Below, piece after piece: positions 47,970 through 53,900 of a DNA stretch of 60,000 nucleotides. A model generated the notes under the pieces. The model worked only from the letters and a program-made list of their open reading frames with translations. It made no database searches and had not been told where the DNA came from. Source of the stretch: Cryptomeria japonica (Eukaryota; Streptophyta; Pinopsida; Cupressales; Cupressaceae); assembly GCF_030272615.1 (NCBI RefSeq), contig NC_081408.1, positions 59,730,114 through 59,790,113 on the forward strand, written 5' to 3'. The translations under genes were made by a program, and so were the position numbers. Position 1 is the stretch's first letter, and every line of letters starts with the position of its first letter.

Positions 47970-50244
47970 GAATTTTTCTCATTTCTTGTCTAGGAATCTG
48001 GAATTCTAAAAATTGCAAAATTTAGGGTTCCAACAGGCGGAAGGAAGAGGTGCCAAAAAATCGAGTAGAGCTGCCGGGGAACAACCTAGATCGCAAGCGA
48101 AAAAAATACGTGAAATCCGTAAACAAAACGTTGCGGAAATAAACGTTGATCGCAAAAATATATGTCGCGCGAACAAATATTAGATGTGGGGTGCAGAACA
48201 AATGCATCGTCACCAGTTGTGATGTGCGCAGAGAAAGGTCACGGGTGAAGAAAAAAATTCACGTGCAGAATCGCGTGACGAAAAACTAAGCCGAAGATGT
48301 GCAGAAAATGTGAAAAAATGACCTTGACATTGCCCACGAACTGGACACAAATTGCCCAGGAAACTTCGAAAATGCAGAAAAAACTTAAAAAAAAAGTAGT
48401 CTTTTTCAAAATTTTTGAAAAGATTTTTGACAGAGTTTTTCTTACGGCTCTGATACCATATTATTAAGAAGTAATTGGTAAAAACTTAATTGTCTTTACA
48501 GCATGATCAAACGATCATTATGAAGAATTACAAAAAAACGATGTTTCTAAAAAGAAACAGTCGTAAAATAGAGACAAGCCAAAATGTACATTATGTTACA
48601 TATTTGACCATTAAATAAATAAATAAGATATTCTAATATTTTTATCTCTTATCTTTCATGTGTAGCTGGGATATTCTTCCATCGCTTTTATTTTCTCTTG
48701 CCCAACTTGTACACGCCTCTTCCTGTACCATTATCATAGCTGAAAAACTTAGATTCGGCATGACAAAATTTTGACTGAAACTCAAGATTGGCAAAAACTT
48801 GGCAAAAAAACATATAATTACACCAAAAATAATAGAAACTAATGCATTTGGAGAACAGAGTCTATTCTGACCATCAAGTTGTCATAATTCAAAGATTACA
48901 TTTCATATGATCCCCAAAGTGTAATTTACATATTTTCATATTGTCTCGGAATAGGGGGACCAAAGTCTTCGATTTGGGGACGACAGGAGGATGACTATAG
49001 GCAGGGGGTTTGGGGGAGGAGCCCTTAATGGGGTTGAGGGGCAGTGCCCCTCACTGGGGTTTGAGTGTAGTGCCCTTTGTGGGGTTTCGGAGGTAGCACA
49101 TTTGGCACATTCCTTGATGCAGTATAGGCTGGGGTGGAGGGGTGGAGCCTTTGCCACTAAGACCAAATTAAGGCATTCATTACATGGACCTTCATGGCAC
49201 ACACTGTCTTTCATAATTTTATTACTATATTTTCAACTGTTGTCTAGTATCACGTCCTTAGCATACCTGACCAAATCTTCTTTTGTCAGAGAACTAATGG
49301 GGAAGGTAGAGAATCTGACTGGCCTAAATGATGGGGACTATGTGTTGCAGGGAGGGATAAACTCTGTGGAAGACTTCTTTTGCATAACTGAAACTGAAAG
49401 AAATAAGTAAACTCATGCCTGGATTATAATTCAGTCCATTCTATGTGATGTTGACAACAGGTATCAGATTCCAGAGGATTGGCCATATGAGAGAGCTAGA
49501 AGCCTTTTCAAAGAACCACTAGTCACTCCTGAAGAAAGTCAACCAGATCTTAAGTGGATTGCTCCAGATGAAGAGGTGTGGATTTAATGTGTTTGCTCTG
49601 GGGTAAAACTCATTAAGATCTTATAATTTAACATTGAATGTACTTTTGATGATAATTTGTTTTTAATTTCTGATGTTTTAGGGTTTGAAAAACTTCCTTG
49701 TGAATGAAAATGGATTCAATCATGAGCGGGTGACAAAGGTGAATCCCTATAACATTTATTATTGTTCTAATCTGTTAGTGATTGGCAGGAAATGTTATGT
49801 TAAAAGTTAAAACTGACAATTGCTATTTGTTCAGGCAATAGAAAAAATTAAAGTTGCAAAGAGTAAGGCATCTCAAGGGCGGTATGTCTATTTTCTTATA
49901 GATTTCAAAGGTTTGAAAGTAAAAACTTGTTTTTATGTTGCTAATTTATCCTTCCTTTGCAGTTTGGAATCATTTTTCAAGCCTACTATAAATACAACAG
50001 TTCCAGCAAAACGAAAGGTAATGATCTTGCTCAGCATGTATTCATCATTGGTATGCAGAAAAGAGTTCTTGGTTACATGAATCTTATGGTTTCAATTACC
50101 TCATTTGACTTGAAATTCTTATCAGATGTTCCCTTAATATAAATGTAATTTGCTTATTAGCCTTTGGCGTTATTTCAGGAAACCACTACAGCCAAGCAAG
50201 GTAAAGAATCTGCAAACAAGAAATCAAAGGCTGGGAAAAAGTAA
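11445..50244 (+). CDS. FEN1: FEN1 flap endonuclease 1, C-terminal two thirds, ten exons (5' part outside window)
   Basis: Exons: 11445-11510, 11830-11880, 12071-12190, 12300-12384, 15173-15254, 49461-49575, 49682-49738, 49835-49881, 49963-50017, 50179-50244 (TAA). They join in one frame to 247 residues. Seen: [19 protein letters not shown], then metal-binding acidic motifs SEAEAEC, SEDMDSL and CGCDYC. By family knowledge these correspond to human E158/E160, D179/D181 and D233. Helix-hairpin-helix [13 protein letters not shown] follows, then a PCNA-binding box QGRLESFF and a Lys-rich tail. FEN1 removes 5' flaps during Okazaki-fragment maturation and base-excision repair in the nucleus. Roughly 130 N-terminal residues, with the first catalytic aspartates, are missing and presumably upstream. 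No stop or frameshift is seen, so the gene is probably functional. All introns are GT-AG except 12191-12299 (GC-AG). Confidence 0.93.
12191..12299 (+). other. FEN1 intron with a GC donor (GC-AG), 109 bp
   Basis: The exon ends ...ATTTCAAAG (residues E-I-S-K) and the intron begins GCACATG instead of GT; it ends tctcattag. Exon phase and conserved protein on both sides (EFEISK then [12 protein letters not shown]) require this junction. No in-frame GT alternative exists nearby. Confidence 0.75.
12385..15172 (+). other. FEN1 intron, 2788 bp, AT-rich with inverted repeats
   Basis: No coding region. Between about 12590 and 13290 there is a cluster of inverted repeats. Arms 12652-12671/12685-12704 (18 of 20 match) flank a ttggcctttggcc loop. 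Arms 12949-12959/12965-12975 are a perfect 11 bp, and 12972-12991 is an 8-bp stem. TATA-like runs (13065-13075) and ccgatt words suggest a decayed LTR or MITE, but no termini or target duplication could be fixed. The rest is unremarkable intron sequence. Confidence 0.55.
15379..15542 (+). repeat. 5' LTR (164 bp) of the 15379-16969 element
   Basis: TATTAG...TTAATA termini, non-canonical TA...TA rather than TG...CA. Adjoins the primer-binding site at 15543. Confidence 0.85.
16806..16969 (+). repeat. 3' LTR (164 bp) of the 15379-16969 element
   Basis: Same length and termini as the 5' LTR; preceded by the polypurine tract accattaagggaggg. Moderate divergence from the 5' LTR by eye. Confidence 0.85.
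16970..18022. other. Intronic non-coding sequence with a reverse-oriented fragment of the 41806-46453 family
   Basis: From about 17214 to 17330 the minus strand resembles the last 120 bp of the element at 41806-46453. It shares ccccatttgcaatgggg and the AAAC/AAAG-rich text before it, with a possible TGTTGT terminus at 17214. No other end of that copy was found. The rest, up to 18022, is A-rich debris with aatttcc/ccacgaaaa words repeated across the solo LTR that follows. Confidence 0.45.
18023..19573. mobile_element. Putative solo LTR, 1551 bp
   Basis: Begins TGTAATGTCCC (18023) and ends GGGACATTACA (19573), an 11-bp perfect inverted terminal pair. Flanks are T-rich (ttttt before, ttttc after), so the 5-bp target duplication matches in at least 4 of 5 positions but is low-information. 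The surrounding text is similar on both sides, as expected for insertion into one older sequence. No coding frame of note. Confidence 0.7.
19574..20024. other. Non-coding, no gene recognised
   Basis: Continuation of the sequence interrupted by the 18023-19573 solo LTR (aaaattgca/ccacgaaaa words). No frame or repeat worth naming. Confidence 0.4.
20025..20523. repeat. Direct repeat, copy 1 (~500 bp)
   Basis: Starts gatcaatgcctctcatcatt and ends aagaataaggaataagtt. Matches 20907-21404 with only scattered substitutions and 1-2 base indels (for example a 2-base difference in the gagcagacccg/gagacccg stretch). No canonical LTR ends. Confidence 0.85.
20524..20906. other. AT-rich spacer of ATCGAT/ATCAAT inverted repeats between two direct repeats
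   Basis: Dense short hairpins and GATATC/ATCGAT words. Near its right end a ~50-bp unit containing taaacagcatacatatcaat is duplicated in tandem (about 20815-20905). No coding potential. Confidence 0.65.
20907..21404. repeat. Direct repeat, copy 2 (~500 bp)
   Basis: Second copy of 20025-20523, offset by 882 bp. Both copies contain a short + frame (Asn/Ser/Lys-rich) that resembles no known protein and is interrupted differently in the two copies. Confidence 0.85.
21405..23237 (-). repeat. Non-coding; right part is probably a minus-oriented LTR ending at 23237
   Basis: On the minus strand a polypurine stretch AAGTGGGGGCTAAA (23238-23251) is followed directly by TGTAGAGTACATTG, the usual arrangement of polypurine tract and 3' LTR start. 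A TATA-like motif GTATATAAGC lies at 22923-22932 (minus). I could not find the other LTR edge or a target duplication, so extent and class are uncertain. The part left of about 22400 shows nothing recognisable. Confidence 0.4.
23238..25900. other. Non-coding internal-like sequence, purine-rich, with short repeats
   Basis: A/G-rich on the + strand with no sustained frame. Four copies of ctagcaagttgtgttatgct (starting near 23692, 23754, 23817 and 23888) are spaced 62-71 bp. Each carries the inverted pair CTAGCA/TGCTAG. Aag-gaa-rich words recur to about 25250. Could be the decayed interior of the minus-oriented element whose LTR ends at 23237. Confidence 0.45.
25901..26318. other. Older sequence, left of Copia B; continues at 31930
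   Basis: Joins 31930-33395 when Copia B and one copy of its target duplication are removed. The minus strand has a short basic open frame (26125-26334) that runs into the Copia LTR. Its relative at 31930-33290 also has minus-strand open frames rich in Glu/Lys/Gln. I do not recognise a family. Confidence 0.4.
26319..26792 (-). repeat. 3' LTR of Copia B (474 bp)
   Basis: TGTTAAG at 26319, ATTAACA at 26792; preceded on the minus strand by polypurine sequence GAGGGAG. Contains a TATA-like cttatataag at 26465-26474, palindromic and so usable on the minus strand. Confidence 0.9.
26865..27175. repeat. Array of short hairpins in the 3' untranslated region of Copia B
   Basis: At least seven perfect inverted repeats lie between the pol stop and the polypurine tract: 26870-26889, 26914-26930, 26937-26951, 26971-26991, 27026-27047, 27086-27105 and 27152-27172. 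Stem sequences differ (ATATCAC, TATCAAG, ATAACT, GGCATCA, GAATATTA, GATATC, GATATCA), yet two share the loop AGTCACA. Several are followed by ACCAT. Confidence 0.75.
27384..29040 (-). pseudogene. Copia B reverse transcriptase-RNase H
   Basis: The minus frame 29040-27610 gives 476 residues: [34 protein letters not shown], the YVDDLLITG catalytic motif near the middle, then RNase H with TDSDWVGS and STKTEYIA. A 13-bp tandem duplication (tcctacaagcaag, about 27651-27676) shifts the frame. The RNase H end (CDNQSCIKL...[10 protein letters not shown]...DILSKPL) continues in another frame to the stop at 27384. The enzyme converts element RNA to cDNA. Upstream it was joined to integrase through an in-frame TAG at about 29047 (context RLL*AKRM, probably CAG originally). 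Confidence 0.9.
29050..29982 (-). pseudogene. Copia B integrase
   Basis: C-terminal part open at 29553-29050: [20 protein letters not shown], then [15 protein letters not shown] and DVIFEED, all typical Copia integrase C-terminal motifs. Upstream coding text is recognisable but interrupted. The NGVAERKN motif (29590-29615) is preceded by a TAA where the family has Gln, and a TAG replaces Trp in KT*IYFLRY (about 29810). A further TAG near 29982 separates it from the pre-integrase domain. No functional integrase. Confidence 0.8.
29983..30599 (-). pseudogene. Copia B protease and pre-integrase domain
   Basis: The frame 30599-30357 contains the aspartic protease site as IDSRASRHI. The usual DSGA has its catalytic Gly changed to Arg (GGA to AGA would suffice). 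The frame then shifts, and 30366-29983 carries [25 protein letters not shown] and the GAG-pre-integrase signature [17 protein letters not shown]. Confidence 0.82.
30601..31356 (-). pseudogene. Copia B gag
   Basis: Starts [17 protein letters not shown] at 31356 and follows the UBN2-type gag fold (W-K-F motif, [34 protein letters not shown]). The frame shifts near 30735; after it the basic region and zinc-knuckle text (CFRCDQYG) are read in another frame. Leader from the primer-binding site to this ATG is about 90 bp, in contrast with Copia A. Confidence 0.87.
31443..31454 (-). other. Primer-binding site of Copia B
   Basis: The minus strand reads TGGTATCAGAGT next to the LTR, one base different from the usual initiator-Met type. 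Confidence 0.82.
31455..31929 (-). repeat. 5' LTR of Copia B (475 bp)
   Basis: TGTTAAG at 31455 to ATTAACA at 31929. Same organisation as the 3' LTR with about 5% difference. Confidence 0.9.
31930..33395 (-). other. Unrecognised older sequence with Glu/Lys/Gln-rich minus frames
   Basis: Two adjoining minus frames, 33288-32791 (165 codons) and 32798-32520 (92 codons), overlap by 8 bp. A third lies at 32375-32154. The first has a helical, charged composition with Cys scattered ([13 protein letters not shown]). I recognise no domain. They may be remains of one long gag-like or non-coding-element ORF. The sequence continues at 25901-26318 beyond Copia B. Confidence 0.4.
33396..33729 (+). mobile_element. 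Complete TRIM element, 334 bp, TSD CTTCG
   Basis: Two 137-bp LTRs (33396-33532 and 33593-33729) with TGTTGRACTAATCGCC starts and GTTCYAACA ends flank a 60-bp interior. cttcg is present at both sides (33391-33395 and 33730-33734). The interior ends in polypurine tract gaaggggggat next to the 3' LTR. It contains agatttgaatcccctcgg, which resembles the T-arm/B-box of a tRNA. By eye the LTRs differ at around 20 of 137 positions, so it is old. Strand is chosen from the polypurine tract position. Confidence 0.9.
33730..34541 (-). other. Remnant of another LTR element, with a Copia-type primer-binding site at 34050-34061
   Basis: The minus strand reads TGGTATCAAAGC at 34050-34061, a Met-type primer-binding site with one change. 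The LTR would start at 34062 with TATGACTCATG and extend to an undetermined point before 34542. The partner LTR was not found. Sequence at 33735-34049 is non-coding. Confidence 0.45.
34542..34721 (-). repeat. 3' LTR of Copia C (180 bp)
   Basis: TATTATTGAG... to ...TATTCTAATA. Same 180-bp length as its partner, about 8-10 differences by eye. The pol stop codon (34736-34738) is only about 14 bp from this LTR. Confidence 0.9.
34736..36180 (-). pseudogene. Copia C reverse transcriptase-RNase H
   Basis: Minus-strand order: [18 protein letters not shown], a TAA (35999-36003 region, Tyr expected), [20 protein letters not shown], then [20 protein letters not shown] 1-base deletion at about 35812 shifts the frame. 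After MMQPPGFKV about 25-30 residues (the [10 protein letters not shown] region) are missing before KIDQYL. Then come YVDDLIITG, RNase [15 protein letters not shown] and [21 protein letters not shown], and the end at TGA 34736. The internal deletion removes part of the RT palm/fingers, so it cannot be active. Confidence 0.9.
36225..37398 (-). pseudogene. Copia C integrase
   Basis: The frame 37398-36940 carries [20 protein letters not shown] and LRFDNGGEF. The first catalytic position reads CTNVCGPM where family members have TD, so Asp appears changed to Asn. Then a TAA (Gln expected) precedes [15 protein letters not shown], followed by 36879-36310 with [18 protein letters not shown] and [21 protein letters not shown] ends it near 36311 and another TAG (EP*TYAKAK) occurs at about 36180. 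Confidence 0.85.
37335..37815 (-). pseudogene. Copia C protease and pre-integrase domain
   Basis: The protease site reads IDFGASRHF (37815-37573 frame). The Ser of DSGA is Phe, a C-to-T change. Pre-integrase signature [18 protein letters not shown] lies at about 37400-37345, followed by a frameshift into [10 protein letters not shown]. Confidence 0.82.
37816..38150 (-). pseudogene. Copia C gag, C-terminal part with zinc knuckle
   Basis: Contains the CCHC knuckle [14 protein letters not shown] (about 37985-37944) after a Ser/Gln/Lys-rich linker. Ends at the insertion point of the chimeric element. Continues at 41067. Confidence 0.8.
38512..39020 (+). pseudogene. Captured BYPASS1/ROH1-like (DUF793) host gene fragment
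   Basis: ATG at 38512 opens [12 protein letters not shown], then an in-frame TAG at codon 13, then [46 protein letters not shown], and [21 protein letters not shown]. It ends with [11 protein letters not shown]. The pattern (short N-terminus, FE..L...L, W..A.......H, W.......[13 protein letters not shown]) is that of plant BPS1-like proteins, which act in root-shoot signalling and secretion-related processes. Only about the first half is present. After 39020 the frame runs into TRIM sequence and stops at 39096. No intron is seen, consistent with mRNA origin or an intronless parent. Family assignment is from memory of conserved motifs. Confidence 0.7.
39021..39735. repeat. Long inverted repeat (palindrome), ~353-bp arms, 9-nt spacer
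   Basis: Arms 39021-39373 and 39383-39735 with spacer ttgtgttat. The innermost ~73 bp of each arm appear to match perfectly. Outer parts have a few substitutions and small indels (for example near 39215-39235 versus 39525-39545). Each arm contains LTR end, primer-binding site (TGGTATCAGAGCC) and early leader of the same element. Confidence 0.88.
39383..41061 (+). mobile_element. Forward TRIM/LARD-type unit inside the chimera
   Basis: The LTR portion ends TGTATTA at 39568, the primer-binding site TGGTATCAGAGCC starts at 39569, and the leader resembles that of Copia C. A truncated gag start follows (ATGGCGTCATTGACC at 40199, giving [13 protein letters not shown], matching Copia C gag start at 41624). 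Then comes non-coding T-rich sequence, polypurine tract accattaagggaggg (ends 40874) and LTR 40875-41061. It is therefore a deletion derivative of the Copia C family. Confidence 0.82.
41067..41624 (-). pseudogene. Copia C gag, N-terminal part
   Basis: ATG at 41624-41622 gives [12 protein letters not shown] followed by a TAG. Then come [18 protein letters not shown], and [20 protein letters not shown] with another TAG (Trp expected, K V W K H L). The start matches the remnant at 40199 in the chimera. Joined to 38150-37816 once the chimera is removed. Confidence 0.78.
43828..44010. repeat. Tandem repeat, ~50-bp units, 4 copies
   Basis: Units start aggccgac(c/a)t near 43829, 43879, 43929 and 43981. 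The first two are nearly identical; the last two carry atgtttatttag in place of agcaaataaac. Confidence 0.8.
44393..45943. repeat. Array of 11 hairpin boxes at ~166-bp spacing
   Basis: A ~35-bp box with ends TTCGC...GCGAA and inner arms GACCCT...AGGGTC begins at 44393, 44559, 44726, 44916, 45083, 45208, 45374, 45541, 45707, 45873 and 45909. Spacings are 166, 167, 190, 167, 125, 166, 167, 166, 166 and 36. The 190 interval contains a 20-bp poly-A expansion (44879-44898). Loops vary (CAGCA, CTGGA, TTGGA), while the spacers between boxes have diverged strongly. Confidence 0.85.
45975..46140. repeat. Hairpin-headed repeat, second copy (see 9280-9440)
   Basis: Outer arms 45979-45990 and 46016-46027 surround a perfect 18-bp palindrome AAGTATAAGCTTATACTT. 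They are followed by gatgtttgagagtggtttca and a tail also found at 9333-9440. Confidence 0.75.
46110..46275. repeat. Short tandem repeats of a ccagactt...atttcaggatcagga motif
   Basis: A ~31-bp unit and a ~29-bp shortened form alternate, giving a ~60-bp higher period; about five units. Confidence 0.75.
46763..48035. mobile_element. Solo LTR, 1273 bp, TSD GGCGG
   Basis: Begins TGTTGGGTCTC and ends GGGTTCCAACA (TGTTGG/CCAACA inverted ends). ggcgg is present at 46758-46762 and 48036-48040. It lies in the Copia C leader. Contains a (TA)16-like microsatellite at 47936-47967. Confidence 0.85.
47936..47967. repeat. (TA)n microsatellite
   Basis: About 16 uninterrupted AT dinucleotides; likely length-variable between individuals. 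Confidence 0.9.
48447..48458 (-). other. Primer-binding site of Copia C
   Basis: The minus strand reads TGGTATCAGAGC immediately next to the LTR at 48459. Confidence 0.88.
48459..48638 (-). repeat. 5' LTR of Copia C (180 bp)
   Basis: TATTATTAAG... to ...TATTCTAATA; partner of 34542-34721. Confidence 0.9.
48639..49460 (+). other. End of the giant intron; G-rich block
   Basis: No gene. Bases about 49000-49090 carry runs of four to five G (ggcagggggtttggggg, tggggttgagggg, actgggg). They lie on the transcribed sense strand about 400 bp before the exon at 49461. The acceptor polypyrimidine signal itself is weak (gtgatgttgacaacag). Confidence 0.55.
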
Positions 50245-51120
50245 CAACGACATTTTTATGGCACAGAGATACTACAAATCCTCTGAGGAAGCATTTTGGT
50301 AAGTTCATTCATCCTCTCAAAATTTCTTTAAGAAAATTGGTTTGAATAGGTGGTGGGTAATCTTAATAATAATTAAAGATTAAATATACATATATTGATA
50401 TGACCTATGTTATCAAAGTAAGATGGTTATGGATGGATATTTCTACTTCCAGGAAGATTGTGCTAAACTTACATGACATGAGTATGGACATTGCCAAAAA
50501 GTGGGCAAGCTAAAGAGTTGAATGTTGACTTATGACCTGATAAACTGTTACAGAAAACTTGGAAGATGTTTCCAATCCAATAAGTATGTTAAAATGCTAG
50601 AACAAACAAATAAGATGCAAATAACTCAAAAGCTCATGTTTTGGTAAATTATTGGAGAGTCGATTCTTCAGGTCTGAGTTTCTCGAGTTTTTCTGAGGTT
50701 TTCACATAGCCTACCAAAGCTTAAATGGTGTTGGTTTGTGTGAATGTTTTGGCTAACATGATGAATTATAGAGTTTGACACATTCTAATTATTTTTTGTC
50801 CCCTTTCATCTGGACAGGATTTAATTGCCATCTGGTTAAATAACAGCAACTTTGGATTTTCAATGCTTTGTCGAGCTTAACTTTGTTGGTTATAATTATT
50901 TACAAAGGTTGTTTGTTCTGACACGTGGTTCTGATATTAACAGGTCCACGGTCGTAACTTGTGAGCTGTTTTCTATATATGATTCATGCTTGCAGGCCAG
51001 TTTTTGAGAGAAAATCTCTTAAGAGAAGCCAATCGTACAATACCTGTGGTTTTTGTTCACTATCAACATATGGTTTTTATGTATGGGCACATAAGGACTG
51101 TATCTTGAATATATAAAAAA
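50245..51120 (+). other. FEN1 3' untranslated region, with a probable 3'-UTR intron (50299-50995)
   Basis: After the TAA at 50242-50244 a good donor ttttg|gtaagt occurs at 50298/50299. A plausible acceptor tcatgcttgcag ends at 50995, followed by about 120 bp that could be the last exon, ending near an A-rich aatatataaaaaaaaa stretch (51106). This is inferred from signals only; transcript data would be needed to confirm it. Confidence 0.4.
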
Positions 51121-53900
51121 AAAGAATATATTATCTTGGAACTTTCCTGAAGGGAGCTTTCACTGTAGCTAGACTCATGATTGATCCAAATGAATGTTCT
51201 CTTCAAGCTAAGTTAATGGTAATGCATGTACCATTAATTAGGTCATATAAACGGGTTTTCTGGTTAAATGATAGAATAATCTTTTACTTAGTTCATCTTG
51301 TAAACTTCGGGGCTCCTATGTTTCTCTATTCTCTAAACACCATAGCAATTTGAGACTCATGATTACATTCATGATTACATTTCCTGGTATATATGTTAAG
51401 TTGTTAACTACATGAATCCATAACATGATTAATAGTGGGCGTATCCACGAGTTCTAGGACATTAATTTGCTTACAGAAATAGAAGTACTTCAAATATGTA
51501 TTTCAATACTGGCGACGAAAAAATGTGTTTTAGGAACGCAGGGACCACCTAGCTTAATGGTCTTTGTCAGCGCTATGCAAAGTGAAATCTGAATTTTGCT
51601 TAGTGGAAATGGTAGTAGCGTTATGTCTCATTAAATCAAACGTCATTAATAAAAATACTAGTAGTCCTCTTTGTTGGGTGGTGAAATTAGTGGGTGTAAA
51701 AGCTTTCACGAAAAGGTGGTGGACCTAAGAGTTGGATGCTCGTGGACAGACATTAATTATCGGTTCTCCTAGGCACGCAAACCTCCATAGCTTGCAACCA
51801 CCGCTTACCAGATCCATTGAAGAGATTTCTGCTTGTAGATGCTTTAACTAGTATTTGAGAATCTCCAACTAGCGAATCTTAGGAAATTATGTTAGTGCAC
51901 GAGTAAATTTTTTAAAGTGTGTTACGTTAAAATAAAAGTGAGTTCATGCACTTATTACGAGGATTATATCATTAGGTTTGTTATAGTTTATTAAATTATC
52001 ACGTTGAGGTTAATATATTGGTTATTTGAATATTTGCTTGAATAAATTTAGGGAAGTTTGAGGGAGTTACCCATGAAATATGATAGGTGAATCTTATATA
52101 TATTTAATGCATTTAATGTATTCGATAAAAAGATGAACAATATAGTAGAAATTTGCAATTTTGGTTATTTGAATATTTGCTTGAATAAATTTAGGGAAGT
52201 TTGAGGGAGTTACCCATGAAATATGATAGGTGAATCCTATATATATTTAATGCATTTAATGTATTTGATAAAAAGATGAACAATATAGTAAAAATTTGCA
52301 ATTTTGACTATCTAATTTTTTAATTGGGAATTTGTGTATTTCACAAATTTGCATTGAAGCTTCTAGAGAAGGCCAAAATTTCTTTATATTCTACCACTAT
52401 ACTAAGATTGTTAAAACTACTCAAAATGCATAATAAATTTTAAGCTTAATGTGTAATTTATATTATTTTTGTAGTGTCAAAGGACATCAGATGAGGGAGA
52501 TAGGTTTAAGAAAAGATTTGAATACAAAAACAAAATAAAATGAGTTGATTGGCCAAATATCTGAGACTAGTTAACTTTATATCACACACACAACTAACCT
52601 TATGAATTGCAAATGTTTAAATGGGATCGTCTCATTTGACTTTATGTAAACATTCATGCATGTATAATGGTATATATAGATAATAAACATTCAAATAAAC
52701 ATAGAATATCACTTGAATTAAAAGGAGGTGAAATGATTTCACTAATAGAAAAATATACATTAAAAAATATGCTGGTGGCTACAAATAGAAGAATGTGAAT
52801 TGAATTCAATAGTGATAATAATTTACAGTAGCCACAATAAACCTAACTCAATGGTTGAGATCTGTGTGTGAAATTTGGGGAACTTGCAAAGGCACAAACA
52901 CTTCAATAAACCATTATTTGCATGGGTTAGTTAATCAAAAATATCAAAATGAAATCCATTGCAAGTCGGCTTATTGCCTCCTAGAAAGTGCGAGTGTGAA
53001 TTGCTCTTAGATTGCTAAGCTATCCAGTGACTAGACTACATTCAAACAGAGGATTTTTAAATGCATGCAACTAGGCGAATGCAAGATTAATTGATTAAGT
53101 GAAATGAGATTATCAAGCTAAATGATCACAACTTTAAATGAAGCTAAGCTAGATTATATGCAAGAAATTGAATCTAGATAAGAAAAATGAATCTAAGCTA
53201 ATGAACTAGAAGTCTAAATGATTATAAGATTAAATGAAAGCTAAATGAAAGCTAAATGAAAACTAAGTTGATTGATGCATTAACTATGCAAAGCTTCTTC
53301 AAAATTTCCTCGATAACTTGCAACACAATATTAGCATAATAACGATGTAAAATTCTTTGATCCTGATTGAAGAACGAGAGCCTGAATTTATAGGAAAATC
53401 AAGAGGGAGACCAAAGATCAGGGTTGATCTTTAATGAATGATCGAGATCGATTCGAAGGAAGCACAATCCAGGTGAAATGATTTGATTGGCAATTTAATT
53501 CCATTTTGGAGAGATAAGATTAGAGTTCAAATTAGCAACTCAGATTCTTTCCATTTTTTTTGAGTTCAATTGATTTGTTTCCTTTTTTGAATTTTTGTGT
53601 TCATAATTTCCAATTGATTTTTCAAATTAAATCCTCTTTTTTGTTTTGTTTCATTTTTTGAAGATTTATGGCAATTTTTAATTTATTTTTCAAATTAAAT
53701 CCTCTTTCTTGATTTGTTTCCCTTTTTCAAGATTTATGGTAATTTTTATTTATTTATTAAACAGGCAAAATATATTTAATTAAATAAATGAGATATTGGA
53801 TTTTAAAAAGATTTTCTATTTTGAATTTTGAATTTTGAATTTGATCAATTAATTAAATGAAAATTTAATTAATTGTAATTGCCATGTTGCATTTTTTATA
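51121..53900. other. Non-coding downstream region
   Basis: AT-rich, no sustained frame. Holds a 143-bp tandem duplication (52018-52303) and an ~85-bp partial duplication around caaattaaatcctctttt (53600-53760). No gene recognised. Confidence 0.45.
52018..52303. repeat. Tandem duplication, 143 bp x 2
   Basis: 52018-52160 and 52161-52303 differ at only about three positions (C/T in ttatat/ctatat, C/T in attcg/atttg, G/A in agtaga/agtaaa), all transitions. Recent. Confidence 0.9.

Larger units (their letters stand above)
34542..48638 (-). mobile_element. Ty1/Copia element C, 14,097 bp including three nested insertions, TSD TTTTT
   Basis: 180-bp LTRs at 34542-34721 and 48459-48638 have TATTA/TAATA ends and are flanked by ttttt (34537-34541, 48639-48643). 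The primer-binding site is at 48447-48458. The polypurine tract on the minus strand is AAGGGAGGG next to 34721. Subtracting the insertions at 38156-41061, 41806-46453 and 46763-48035 with one target duplication each leaves about 5255 bp, a normal Copia size. gag, protease, integrase and RT-RNase H are all recognisable but broken. Confidence 0.9.
15255..49460 (+). other. Giant FEN1 intron, 34,206 bp
   Basis: Donor AG|GTATGG after ...NLNKDR (codon split AG/G) and acceptor ttgacaacag before GTATCAG (residues R-Y-Q-I-P). The codon is restored exactly across the gap and both flanking exons are conserved FEN1. The intron is a stack of LTR elements, most with demonstrable target-site duplications, annotated separately. 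Confidence 0.9.

Noticed and set aside
48991-49410. 139-codon + frame in the last part of the giant intron
   Set aside because: Translation of a G-rich repeat with no homology I can recognise; opposite-strand frame is equally open.
49820-50080. 86-codon + frame across FEN1 exons
   Set aside because: It reads through introns 49882-49962 and 50018-50178; only its parts inside the exons are real FEN1 sequence.
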